DNA of 62,551 nt from SFDP01 sp051653625 (lineage in GTDB: Bacteria > Bacillota > Clostridia > Lachnospirales > Lachnospiraceae): contig JBOFWM010000057.1 in NCBI GenBank assembly GCA_051653625.1, forward strand, positions 1 to 62,551, given 5' to 3'. The stretch's first letter is position 1. The number at the start of each line of letters is the position of its first letter. Position numbers and translations under genes: made by a program. Shown piece after piece: positions 37,491 to 46,159 of the stretch. Below the pieces are notes generated by a model that was given only the letters and a program-made list of their open reading frames with translations, had not been told where the DNA came from and did not search any database.

Positions 37491-37516
37491 CCTCCTGTCA
37501 TTAAGGAGGATTTTTT
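37491..37516 (+). promoter_or_regulatory. TPP expression platform: hairpin covering the ribosome site
   Basis: CCTCCT (37491-37496) pairs with AGGAGG (37504-37509), which is the Shine-Dalgarno of thiT, and is followed by six T (37511-37516) running to the ATG at 37517. The same hairpin can hide the ribosome site and act as a weak intrinsic terminator. Confidence 0.8.
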
Positions 37517-38065
37517 ATGTCTAAAATTTCAACAAAGCAACTTATTTTTTCAGCAATGGCTATTGCACTTGCAACTGTAATTTCTACTGTAATTAAATTA
37601 CCATCTATGGTAAATGGAGGAAGTGTAACATTATTCAGCATGTTGGTAATTGTATTGATTGGGTATTGGTATGGTCTTAAAGTAGGGGTGATTGCAGCAA
37701 TAGCATATGGAATATTACAATTTATAGTACAGCCATACGTAGTACATCCAGTACAAGTACTGCTTGATTTCCCGTTAGCATTTGGTGCACTTGGGCTTTC
37801 AGGTATTTTCTGTAACAAAAAAAATGGACTGCGAAAAGGATATATTGTAGGTGTATTTGGACGCTTTATTATGCATATGATTTCTGGATTGATTTTTTAC
37901 ACAACATATATTGATAGTATCTCGGGGAATTTAAATGCAATTTGGTTATCAACAGCATATAATTTGAGTTATATTTTACCAGAAGCAATTATTACAGTTT
38001 TACTTTTATCTTTGCCTCCTGTTAGCAAGGCCTTAGAAGAAGTTAAAAAAAATGCAACAATGTGA
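37517..38065 (+). CDS. thiT: ECF-type thiamine transporter S-component
   Basis: 182 aa, six hydrophobic helices, ThiT/YuaJ family. Motifs: KQLIFSAMAIALATVIS at the start, GYWYGLKVGVIAAIAYGILQ, and the thiamine-contact region FGRFIMHMISGLIFY with YNLSYILPEAIIT near the end. S-components bind vitamin and share the EcfAA'T energy module coded elsewhere. The TPP riboswitch immediately upstream confirms the substrate. No thi biosynthesis gene is in the window. Confidence 0.95.
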   Translation: MSKISTKQLIFSAMAIALATVISTVIKLPSMVNGGSVTLFSMLVIVLIGYWYGLKVGVIAAIAYGILQFIVQPYVVHPVQVLLDFPLAFGALGLSGIFCNKKNGLRKGYIVGVFGRFIMHMISGLIFYTTYIDSISGNLNAIWLSTAYNLSYILPEAIITVLLLSLPPVSKALEEVKKNATM

Positions 38066-38093
38066 TATAATAAAAATAAAAGGTAGGTAGGAA

Positions 38094-38771
38094 ATGTTAG
38101 AGTATATATTATTTGATTTAGATGGAACATTGACAGATTCAAGTGAAGGTATTACAAAAAGTGTACAATATGCGTTAGAAAAAATGGGAATTGTTGAACA
38201 TGATTTGGAAAAATTACGTCCATTTATTGGTCCTGATCTTAGAGAAAGTTTTATGGAATATTATAAGTTGAATAAGGAGGAAGCAGAACAAGCAGTTGCT
38301 TATTATAGAGAACGTTTTATTCCTATTGGTATTTATGAAAATAAGTTATATGACAATATTAAGGATATTTTGATGTATTGTAAATCAAAAGGAATTTTGA
38401 TGGGGATAGCATCAGGAAAACCAGAAAAATATATAGGAATTATTCTAGATCATTTTGGGATTAGAGAATTTTTTTCAACATATGTCGGAAGTAGCCTAGA
38501 TGGAAGTTTCGGAGAAAAAAGTGAAGTGATACAAGAAGCATTAAAAAGAATGGGATTAATTGAAAAAGCAAATTATGAAAATACACTTATGATAGGAGAT
38601 CGTAAATTTGATATTATTGGAGCAAAAGAAAACAAATTGTTTAGTGTAGGTGTTACATATGGCTTTCCAAGTGAAAATGAATTAGAGGAATATGGTGCAG
38701 ATAAGATTATACATACAGTTTCTGATTTGTTTTTCTACATTAAGGAGAGAAATGATGAATTTGAAAGATAA
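38094..38771 (+). CDS. HAD-superfamily phosphatase (phosphoglycolate phosphatase-like)
   Basis: 225 aa. HAD motif I LFDLDGTLTDSSEGI with both aspartates, a helical C1 cap, motif II IASGKPEKY, motif III lysine about GEKSEVIQEAL, and motif IV TLMIGDRKFDIIGAK. Closest by feel to PGP/Gph-type phosphatases of small phosphorylated metabolites; the substrate cannot be assigned. Starts 28 bases after thiT and overlaps the CPBP gene by 20 bases. Confidence 0.85.
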   Translation: MLEYILFDLDGTLTDSSEGITKSVQYALEKMGIVEHDLEKLRPFIGPDLRESFMEYYKLNKEEAEQAVAYYRERFIPIGIYENKLYDNIKDILMYCKSKGILMGIASGKPEKYIGIILDHFGIREFFSTYVGSSLDGSFGEKSEVIQEALKRMGLIEKANYENTLMIGDRKFDIIGAKENKLFSVGVTYGFPSENELEEYGADKIIHTVSDLFFYIKERNDEFER

Positions 38772-39564
38772 TTCTCTAGTTACGAAATGGTTTTATATCC
38801 TAGCACCTATTATAATTTATAGTTTTGTAAAAAATTTAGGAATATTTATTGGTGTATACGGGATTCAAATGATTAGAGAAAATGGTATGAATTTTTTTGG
38901 TCAAGTATTTGAAGAAAATAGTATGTTTTTTCTTGCGCTGATACAAATTTTTTCTGTTTTATTAGCAATTTGCTTCGTTGTATTTTCTTTTAAGGATGAA
39001 GAACGGATCAAAGAAAAAAAATATATTACAATTTCAATATTTGATGTGATTCGAATGATTTGTCTTAGCGTTACTAGTTCTCTTGCAATTAATATATTAT
39101 TTTCGATTTCAGAATTTACACAAAGTAGTTCCACATATACACAAGTTGCAACATCGCAATTTTCATTGCCACTTTTTATGGGAATTCTCTTGTATGGAAT
39201 TGTAACACCATTTGCTGAGGAGATGGTCTTTCGTGGGATAGTATTTAATCGAATGAATCGTTATTTTGGATTGAAAATGGGCATGATAGGATCTAGTCTT
39301 TTGTTTGGTATGTTTCATGGAAATATTGTGCAAGGTATCTACGCTGTAATATTAGGGTTTTTGATGGTAAGTATGTATGAAAAGTATAATAGATTTTATG
39401 TTCCAGTAGTAATACATGGCATTGCAAATACAGGAATTTATTGCATTATGTATTTTAACAAATTGCAAGAACTTATATTTACAGTACCATCGTTAATTGT
39501 GAATATTGTTTGTGTGATTATATTAATTTATTTGGAAAAAAAGAAGAAGTCTGACAATAAATAA
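38752..39564 (+). CDS. CPBP-family intramembrane metalloprotease
   Basis: 270 aa from ATG 38752 (a second ATG follows directly), preceded by AAGGAGAG inside the HAD gene. About seven hydrophobic helices. Active-site motifs of the CAAX/Abi family are intact: EEMVFRGIVFNRM, FGMFHGN and VVIHGIANTGIY. Family members act in protein maturation, bacteriocin self-immunity or signalling; no bacteriocin or pheromone gene is seen here. Translationally coupled to the HAD gene. Confidence 0.88.
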   Translation: MMNLKDNSLVTKWFYILAPIIIYSFVKNLGIFIGVYGIQMIRENGMNFFGQVFEENSMFFLALIQIFSVLLAICFVVFSFKDEERIKEKKYITISIFDVIRMICLSVTSSLAINILFSISEFTQSSSTYTQVATSQFSLPLFMGILLYGIVTPFAEEMVFRGIVFNRMNRYFGLKMGMIGSSLLFGMFHGNIVQGIYAVILGFLMVSMYEKYNRFYVPVVIHGIANTGIYCIMYFNKLQELIFTVPSLIVNIVCVIILIYLEKKKKSDNK

Positions 39565-39613
39565 AATAATATCGAATTATCAAATTATCTGACAATTTTC
39601 GAAAAAGTCTATA

Positions 39614-39642
39614 TTTACAAATGAAAAAAAAGGGTGTATTAT
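39614..39642 (+). promoter_or_regulatory. Putative promoter of gltA
   Basis: TTTACA (39614-39619), 17 bases, TATTAT (39637-39642). The start would be at about 39649, exactly where the alternative hairpins begin. A weaker candidate upstream is CTGACA (39589-39594), 17 bases, TATTTA (39612-39617). Confidence 0.6.
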
Positions 39643-39648
39643 AAAATT

Positions 39649-39691
39649 AGTTGCAAAGGGGCAGTTACAAGGCCTACGTGCGACTTTTTTT
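39649..39691 (+). promoter_or_regulatory. gltA leader attenuator with ANTAR-like hexaloop hairpin
   Basis: Two mutually exclusive folds share the same 5' arm. Fold 1: AGTTGC (39649-39654), loop AAAGGG, GCAGTT (39661-39666), a 6-bp stem with two G-U pairs and a hexaloop with A at 1 and G at 4. Fold 2: AGTTGCA pairs with TGCGACT (39679-39685), with an inner AGG/CCT, and is followed by seven T: a terminator. Fold 1 blocks fold 2. The second hexaloop hairpin that ANTAR targets normally have upstream is not evident. Confidence 0.6.
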
Positions 39692-39731
39692 ATATGTTTA
39701 TGATGAATAAGGTAAATATGGAGGAAGAAAA

Positions 39732-42700
39732 ATGTTTGATGTATTGCAAACTGTTCCACAAGCACCCCTATACAGAAAAGAATTTGAGCATGATAATTGC
39801 GGTATTGGAGCTTGTGTTAACATTAAAGGACGAAAAACAAGAGCAACTGTAGAAAATGCACTAAAGATTGTAGAAAATTTAGAGCATAGAGCGGGTAAAG
39901 ATGCAGAAGGAAAAACTGGTGACGGTGTTGGTATTTTATTGCAAATTTCGCATAAATTTTTTAAAAAAGTAACTGCGCCTTTAGGAATAGAAATCGGAGA
40001 AGAAAGAGAATATGGAGTAGGTATGTTCTTTTTTCCTCAAGATGAATTGAAAAGAAATCAATCAAAGAAAATGTTTGAGATCATTGTAGAAAAAGAAGGA
40101 ATGGAATTTTTGGGATGGAGAGAAGTTCCAACACATCCTGAAGTTCTTGGACATAAAGCATTAGATTGTATGCCTTGTATTTTACAAGCATTTATTAAGA
40201 AACCAAAAGATATAGAAAAAGGACTAGAATTTGATCGTAAATTATATTTAGCACGTCGTGTATTTGAACAATCTATTGATAATACATACGTAGTATCATT
40301 ATCAAGCAGAACTGTTTGTTATAAAGGTATGTTTTTGGTTGGACAATTACGTACATTTTTTAGTGATCTTCAAGATAAGGATTATGAATCTGCAATTGCA
40401 ACAGTTCATTCTCGTTTTTCAACAAATACAAATCCAAGTTGGGAAAGAGCACATCCAAATCGTTTTATTGTACACAATGGCGAAATTAATACTATTCGTG
40501 GAAATGCAGATAAAATGCTAGCAAGAGAAGAAGGTTTGGCCTCTGGAAAGTTAAAAGGGGAACTTCATAAAGTGCTTCCAGCGATCAATACAGCAGGATC
40601 CGATTCTTCTATGTTAGATAATGCATTAGAATTTTTAGTTATGGGAGGTATGGAATTACCACTTGCGGTAATGATTGCTATTCCAGAACCATGGGTAAAT
40701 AATAAAACAATTTCAATGTCAAAAAAAGATTTTTATCAATATCATGCAACTATGATGGAACCTTGGGATGGACCAGCATCTATCATTTTCTCAGATGGAG
40801 ATATTATGGGAGCTGTACTTGATCGAAATGGACTTAGACCATCTCGTTATATGATTACAACAGATGATGATTTGATTTTATCTTCAGAAGTTGGAATTTT
40901 AGATATTGATCCAAATAAAATTGTAATTAAAGAAAGACTTCGCCCAGGTAAAATGTTACTTGTAGACACTGTTAAGGGTGAATTAATTGACGATGAAACA
41001 TTAAAAGAATCTTACGCTGCACGTCAACCATATGGGGAGTGGTTAGACAATAATTTAGTACAATTGGCAGATTTAAAAATTCCGAATAAAAGTGTACCAA
41101 CATATTCGGATGAAGAACGAAAACGTATTCAAAAAGCATTTGGATATACGTATGATGAATTAAAATCTAGTATTTTACCAATGGCGAGAAATGGACAAGA
41201 AGCTGTAGCTGCGATGGGAGTAGATTCACCACTTCCAGTCTTAAGTGATACATATCATCCATTATTCAATTATTTTAAACAATTATTTGCACAAGTAACA
41301 AATCCACCAATTGATGCTATTCGTGAAGAGATTATTACATCTACAACTGTATATTTAGGTTCAGAAGGAAATTTATTACAAGAAGCACCAAAAAATTGTC
41401 AAATGCTTCGTATTAATAATCCGATTTTAACAAGTACTGACCTATTAAAAATAAAATCATTAAATAGAGAAGGATTTAAAACACAAGATATCCCTATTAC
41501 GTATTACAAAAATACTAGTCTTGAAAAAGCAATCGAGAAGTTATTTGTAGAAGTAGATCGTGCGTATCGTGAAGGATCAAATATTATTATATTATCAGAT
41601 CGTGGAGTTGATGAAAATCATGTTGCAATTCCTTCGCTTTTAGCAGTAGCTGCATTAAATCAACATCTTGTAAAAACAAAGAAAAGAACAGATGTTGCAT
41701 TAGTATTAGAGTCAGCAGAACCAAGAGAAGTGCATCATTTTGCAACATTGCTTGGATATGGTGCATGTGCAATTAATCCATATTTAGCGCAAGAAAGTAT
41801 CAAAGAATTAATTGATAGTAAAATGTTGGATAAAGATTATTATGCAGCAGTTGATGATTATAATCATGCAGTTATTCATGGCATTGTTAAAATTGCATCA
41901 AAAATGGGTATTTCTACAATTCAATCATACCAAGGATCACAAATTTTTGAAGCAATAGGGATTGATAATCAAGTGATTAATAAATACTTCCCAAATACTG
42001 TTTCACGTATTGGTGGTATTACTATAGAAGATATTGAAAAAGATGTGGATGATTTACATTCTCTTGCATTTGATCCACTTGGCCTTTCTACAGATTTGAC
42101 ATTAGATAGCCCAGGTCAGCATAAATCTAGAAGTGGTGGAGAAGATCATTTATATAATCCAGCAACTATTCATTTATTACAAGAGTCTACTAGACGTGGT
42201 GATTATGAATTGTTCAAACAATATTCTGCATTATTAACATCGGAAGATAAAATTAAAAACTTACGTGGATTAGTTGATTTTAAATATCCAAAAGAAGGAA
42301 TTGATATCAAAGAAGTAGAAAGCGTTGACTCTATTGTAAAACGTTTTAAAACTGGAGCAATGTCATATGGTTCGATTTCAAAAGAAGCACATGAAACATT
42401 AGCAATTGCTATGAATATGCTAGGAGCAAAATCAAACTCTGGAGAGGGTGGAGAAGATAAAGAACGATTAGTGGAAGGAAGCAATGAACGTAGTCGTTGT
42501 TCAGCAATTAAGCAAGTTGCAAGTGGGCGTTTTGGTGTAACAAGTAGTTACCTTGTAAGTGCAAAAGAAATTCAAATTAAAATGGCACAAGGAGCAAAAC
42601 CAGGAGAAGGTGGACATTTACCAGGAGCAAAAGTATATCCATGGATTGCTAAAACAAGACATTCAACACCAGGTGTAGGGTTAATTTCACCACCACCACA

Positions 42701-44282
42701 TCATGATATTTATTCGATTGAAGATTTAGCACAATTAATTTATGATTTAAAAAATTCCAATAAGGATGCTAGAATTTCCGTGAAGTTAGTTTCAGAAGCT
42801 GGAGTTGGTACGATTGCTGCTGGTGTTGCAAAGGCGGGAGCTGGGGTAATCTTAATTTCTGGATATGATGGAGGAACAGGAGCTGCACCAAAAAATTCTA
42901 TCTATAATGCAGGGCTTCCATGGGAACTTGGATTAGCAGAAACACATCAAACATTAATTATGAATGGACTTCGTTCGAAAGTTAGAATTGAAACAGATGG
43001 AAAATTAATGACAGGTCGTGATGTATTAGTTGCTGCACTTCTTGGAGCGGAAGAGTATGGATTTGCGACAGCACCATTAGTTACATTAGGATGTATCATG
43101 ATGAGAGTATGTAATTTAGATACTTGTCCAGTTGGTGTTGCAACACAAAATCCTGAACTACGTAAAAACTTTAGAGGTAAGGCAGAATATGTAGTAAACT
43201 TTATGAGATTTATTGCACAAGAACTCAGAGAATATATGGCAAAATTAGGAATTCGTACTATAGATGAACTTGTCGGTAGAACAGATTTATTAAAGGTAAG
43301 AGAAGGACTAACAACTCGCCAACAAAAAGTGACAATGGATGGTATTTTAAACAATCCATATGTAGAATTAAAAGAAGAAACAATTTTTAATCCAAAACAA
43401 ATCTATGATTTTGAATTAGAAAAAACATTAGACGAAACTGTTTTATTAAAACAATTAGGAAAAGCAATTGAGCTAGGTCAAAAACGTAGTTTAGAAATTG
43501 ATGTAATTAATACGGACAGAGCATTTGGAACAATTTTAGGTTCTGTTATTACAAAAAAACATGGAGACACGTTAGAAGAAGATACGTATCAAATATTGTG
43601 TAAAGGAGCAGGTGGTCAATCGTTTGGAGCATTTATACCAAAAGGATTAACACTTGAACTTGTAGGAGATAGTAATGACTATTTTGGTAAAGGATTATCC
43701 GGTGGTAAATTAATCGTATATCCTCCAAAAGGTACTATTTTTAAGGCAGATGAAAACATTATTGTTGGTAATGTTGCATTCTACGGTGCGACAAGTGGAA
43801 AATCTTATATTAATGGTGTGGCAGGAGAACGTTTCTGCGTTCGTAATTCAGGAGCTATCACGGTAGTAGAAGGTGTTGGTGATCATGGTTGTGAATATAT
43901 GACAGGTGGTCGTGTAGTGGTACTTGGTAAAACTGGCAAAAACTTTGCAGCAGGTATGAGCGGTGGTATCGCATATGTTCTTGATGAAGACAATGATTTA
44001 TATTTAAGATTAAATAAAGAGATGGTATCCTCAAATGAGATTACTTCAAAATATGATGTGCAAGAATTGAAAGAAATGATTAAAGATCATGTTGCTTATA
44101 CAAATTCGGCAAAAGGTAAGGAAATATTAGATGATTTTGGAACATACTTGCCAAAATTCAAAAAAATAATTCCACACGATTATGAAAGAGTGCTTAAAAC
44201 AATTGTTCAAATGGAAGAAAAAGGTCTTAGTGCAGAACAAGCGCAAATTGAAGCATTCTATGCAAATGCGAAGAAAAAGTAG
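39732..44282 (+). CDS. gltA: Glutamate synthase large subunit
   Basis: 1516 aa, the full length of the bacterial NADPH-GOGAT alpha subunit. The N-terminal class II amidotransferase has nucleophile C23 (EHDNCGIG), so a 22-residue propeptide should be removed. Next come the FMN/synthase domain (VSEAGVGTIAAGVAKAGA and GYDGGTGAAP), the 3Fe-4S cysteines CIMMRVCNLDTCPVG, and the C-terminal beta-helix domain (GGRVVVLGKTGKNFAAGMSG). Converts 2-oxoglutarate and glutamine to two glutamates, partnering GlnA. AUG follows GGAGGAAG. Controlled by the leader at 39649. Confidence 0.96.
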   Translation: MFDVLQTVPQAPLYRKEFEHDNCGIGACVNIKGRKTRATVENALKIVENLEHRAGKDAEGKTGDGVGILLQISHKFFKKVTAPLGIEIGEEREYGVGMFFFPQDELKRNQSKKMFEIIVEKEGMEFLGWREVPTHPEVLGHKALDCMPCILQAFIKKPKDIEKGLEFDRKLYLARRVFEQSIDNTYVVSLSSRTVCYKGMFLVGQLRTFFSDLQDKDYESAIATVHSRFSTNTNPSWERAHPNRFIVHNGEINTIRGNADKMLAREEGLASGKLKGELHKVLPAINTAGSDSSMLDNALEFLVMGGMELPLAVMIAIPEPWVNNKTISMSKKDFYQYHATMMEPWDGPASIIFSDGDIMGAVLDRNGLRPSRYMITTDDDLILSSEVGILDIDPNKIVIKERLRPGKMLLVDTVKGELIDDETLKESYAARQPYGEWLDNNLVQLADLKIPNKSVPTYSDEERKRIQKAFGYTYDELKSSILPMARNGQEAVAAMGVDSPLPVLSDTYHPLFNYFKQLFAQVTNPPIDAIREEIITSTTVYLGSEGNLLQEAPKNCQMLRINNPILTSTDLLKIKSLNREGFKTQDIPITYYKNTSLEKAIEKLFVEVDRAYREGSNIIILSDRGVDENHVAIPSLLAVAALNQHLVKTKKRTDVALVLESAEPREVHHFATLLGYGACAINPYLAQESIKELIDSKMLDKDYYAAVDDYNHAVIHGIVKIASKMGISTIQSYQGSQIFEAIGIDNQVINKYFPNTVSRIGGITIEDIEKDVDDLHSLAFDPLGLSTDLTLDSPGQHKSRSGGEDHLYNPATIHLLQESTRRGDYELFKQYSALLTSEDKIKNLRGLVDFKYPKEGIDIKEVESVDSIVKRFKTGAMSYGSISKEAHETLAIAMNMLGAKSNSGEGGEDKERLVEGSNERSRCSAIKQVASGRFGVTSSYLVSAKEIQIKMAQGAKPGEGGHLPGAKVYPWIAKTRHSTPGVGLISPPPHHDIYSIEDLAQLIYDLKNSNKDARISVKLVSEAGVGTIAAGVAKAGAGVILISGYDGGTGAAPKNSIYNAGLPWELGLAETHQTLIMNGLRSKVRIETDGKLMTGRDVLVAALLGAEEYGFATAPLVTLGCIMMRVCNLDTCPVGVATQNPELRKNFRGKAEYVVNFMRFIAQELREYMAKLGIRTIDELVGRTDLLKVREGLTTRQQKVTMDGILNNPYVELKEETIFNPKQIYDFELEKTLDETVLLKQLGKAIELGQKRSLEIDVINTDRAFGTILGSVITKKHGDTLEEDTYQILCKGAGGQSFGAFIPKGLTLELVGDSNDYFGKGLSGGKLIVYPPKGTIFKADENIIVGNVAFYGATSGKSYINGVAGERFCVRNSGAITVVEGVGDHGCEYMTGGRVVVLGKTGKNFAAGMSGGIAYVLDEDNDLYLRLNKEMVSSNEITSKYDVQELKEMIKDHVAYTNSAKGKEILDDFGTYLPKFKKIIPHDYERVLKTIVQMEEKGLSAEQAQIEAFYANAKKK

Positions 44283-44312
44283 AGTGAAGTAAGAGAATAG
44301 GAGGAAACAATA

Positions 44313-45806
44313 ATGGGAAAACCAACTGGGTTTATGGAGTTTGAAAGAGAAGTATCATCTTCAATTGCTCCTAAAGATAGAATTAAGAATTTTGATGAAT
44401 TTCATATCCATCTTTCTGAAAAGAAACAACAAAAACAAGGTGGAAGATGTATGGAATGTGGAGTTCCTTTTTGCCAATATGGAATGAATGTTGCAGGAAT
44501 GACTTCTGGATGTCCGTTACATAATTTAGTTCCAGAGTGGAATGATTTAGTATATTCAGGAAACTGGCAAGAAGCATACAATAGATTGAAAAAAACAAAT
44601 AATTTTCCAGAATTTACATCAAGAGTATGTCCAGCACTTTGCGAGGCTGCTTGTACATGTGGTTTAATAGGAGACGCAGTAGCATCTAAAGAAAATGAAT
44701 ATGCAATTATTGAGCGTGCATATAGCGAAGGATATGCAAAAGCAGTTGCTCCGATGACTCGTTCTGGAAAGCACGTTGCAGTTGTTGGAAGTGGTCCTGC
44801 AGGATTAGCGGCAGCAGATCAATTAAATAAAAGAGGTCACTTTGTAACTGTTTTTGAAAGAAGTGATAGAATTGGTGGATTGTTAATGTATGGAATCCCT
44901 AATATGAAACTTGAAAAACAAATTATTGAACGTAAAATAGCTGTTATGGAAGAAGAAGGCGTTGTATTCAAAACAGGAGTAGATGTTGGAAAAGACATAA
45001 AAGCAAATACAATGTTAAAAGATTTCGATAAAATTATTCTTGCATGTGGAGCTTCGAATCCTAGAGATATTAATGTGGAAGGAAGAGATGCTACCGGTAT
45101 TTATTTTGCGGTAGATTATTTAACAATGAATACAAAAAGCTTATTGGATTCTAATTTTGCTGATAAACAATTTGTAGATACAAAGGGGAAAAATGTAATT
45201 ATCATTGGTGGTGGAGATACAGGGAATGACTGTCTTGGAACTGCAATTCGACATGGTGCAAAAAGCGTTGTTCAAATTGAGATGATGCCAAAAGCGCCAG
45301 ATAAAAGAACAGATGATAATCCATGGCCAGAATGGCCTAAGATTTGTAAAACAGATTATGGTCAAGAAGAAGCCATTGCATTATTTGGGAATGACCCTAG
45401 AATTTATGAATCAACTGTAAAAGAATTTATAAAAGATAAAAAAGGTGCTTTAAAAGGTGTTAAAATTGTAAAATTACAATGGGTAAAAGATAAGGCAACT
45501 GGAAGAATGAATATGGTTGAGGTTGCTGGTAGTGAAAAAGTATTAGATGCAGACTATGTATTTATTGCAGCTGGTTTTTTAGGAGCACAATCTTATGTAT
45601 CAGATGCTTTTAAAGTAACACTTGATGGAAGAACAAATGTAGCTACAAATTCTGGAAGTTATAAAACAAATGTAGCAAATGTTTTTGCTACAGGAGATAT
45701 GAGACGTGGTCAATCTTTAGTTGTTTGGGCAATTAGAGAAGGAAGAGAAGTAGCAAGAGAAGTAGACGAAAGTTTAATGGGTTATACAAATATGAGTTTA
45801 CAATAA
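44313..45806 (+). CDS. gltD: Glutamate synthase small subunit
   Basis: 497 aa NADPH-dependent reductase subunit feeding electrons to GltA. N-terminal 4Fe-4S cysteines (GGRCMECGVPFCQYG, then SGCPLHN, and CPALCEAACTCGL). FAD site VAVVGSGPAGLAAADQL and NADPH site VIIIGGGDTGNDCLG. C-terminal FAD motif FATGDMRRGQSLVVWAI. 30 bases after gltA with an AGGAGG ribosome site, same operon, then a terminator. Confidence 0.96.
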   Translation: MGKPTGFMEFEREVSSSIAPKDRIKNFDEFHIHLSEKKQQKQGGRCMECGVPFCQYGMNVAGMTSGCPLHNLVPEWNDLVYSGNWQEAYNRLKKTNNFPEFTSRVCPALCEAACTCGLIGDAVASKENEYAIIERAYSEGYAKAVAPMTRSGKHVAVVGSGPAGLAAADQLNKRGHFVTVFERSDRIGGLLMYGIPNMKLEKQIIERKIAVMEEEGVVFKTGVDVGKDIKANTMLKDFDKIILACGASNPRDINVEGRDATGIYFAVDYLTMNTKSLLDSNFADKQFVDTKGKNVIIIGGGDTGNDCLGTAIRHGAKSVVQIEMMPKAPDKRTDDNPWPEWPKICKTDYGQEEAIALFGNDPRIYESTVKEFIKDKKGALKGVKIVKLQWVKDKATGRMNMVEVAGSEKVLDADYVFIAAGFLGAQSYVSDAFKVTLDGRTNVATNSGSYKTNVANVFATGDMRRGQSLVVWAIREGREVAREVDESLMGYTNMSLQ

Positions 45807-45811
45807 AAAAT

Positions 45812-45850
45812 AAAATCCTTTGCATTTTAAAATGCAGAGGATTTTATTTT
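45812..45850 (+). terminator. Terminator after gltD
   Basis: 15-bp stem AAAATCCTTTGCATT (45812-45826) / AATGCAGAGGATTTT (45831-45845) with one G-U pair and a TTAA-type loop, followed by ATTTTTTA. Confidence 0.9.
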
Positions 45851-45913
45851 TTATTCTTTACTTTAAATAATTTTTCTTTCATAAAAGTCTAAGTATTATT
45901 TTTTTAATAGGTG

Positions 45914-45957
45914 GCTAATATATCTGGATGAAAAAACACGGATAATAGAATATTAGC
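45914..45957. repeat. Imperfect inverted repeat in the gltD to sugar-operon gap
   Basis: In the 353-bp gap after gltD, GCTAATA (45914-45920) pairs with TATTAGC (45951-45957), stacked on TATCTG (45921-45926) pairing with CGGATA (45939-45944), with an A-rich loop. No T-run follows. It lies about 80 bp upstream of the sugar operon promoter; an operator or small RNA element is possible. The rest of 45858-46030 holds nothing I can support. Confidence 0.35.
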
Positions 45958-46035
45958 AACTCAAAATTTAATAAAACAATTATACTTGGGCAAAATACAC
46001 AAAAAAAATATCAGATTATCTAGTAATAGTAACAA

Positions 46036-46064
46036 TTGCACAAATGCTGTGTGCATGATATTAT
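46036..46064 (+). promoter_or_regulatory. Promoter of maltodextrin operon
   Basis: TTGCAC (46036-46041), 17 bases, TATTAT (46059-46064). Predicted start about 46071, directly upstream of the LacI-type operator. Confidence 0.7.
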
Positions 46065-46079
46065 ATGTTTAAGATTAAT

Positions 46080-46103
46080 GGAAACGTTACCGATAACGTT
46101 TCC
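46080..46103. promoter_or_regulatory. LacI-type operator, perfect inverted repeat
   Basis: GGAAACGTTA (46080-46089), CCGA, TAACGTTTCC (46094-46103). Each arm carries AACGTT with the central CG typical of LacI-family operators, so it may be two overlapping sites. Located at about +10 to +33 of the transcript, where a bound repressor would block elongation. The LacI-family gene at 50866 is the likely regulator. Confidence 0.8.
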
Positions 46104-46159
46104 GAATTAATGCTTGGGAGGAACTATAAATAGTATTTTAGAAAGAGAGAGGTAAGGAT

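Noticed and set aside
39634..39852. Possible leader peptide/ORF ahead of gltA
   Set aside because: Overlaps the start of gltA in another frame, begins within the -10 region of the promoter, and has no ribosome site.
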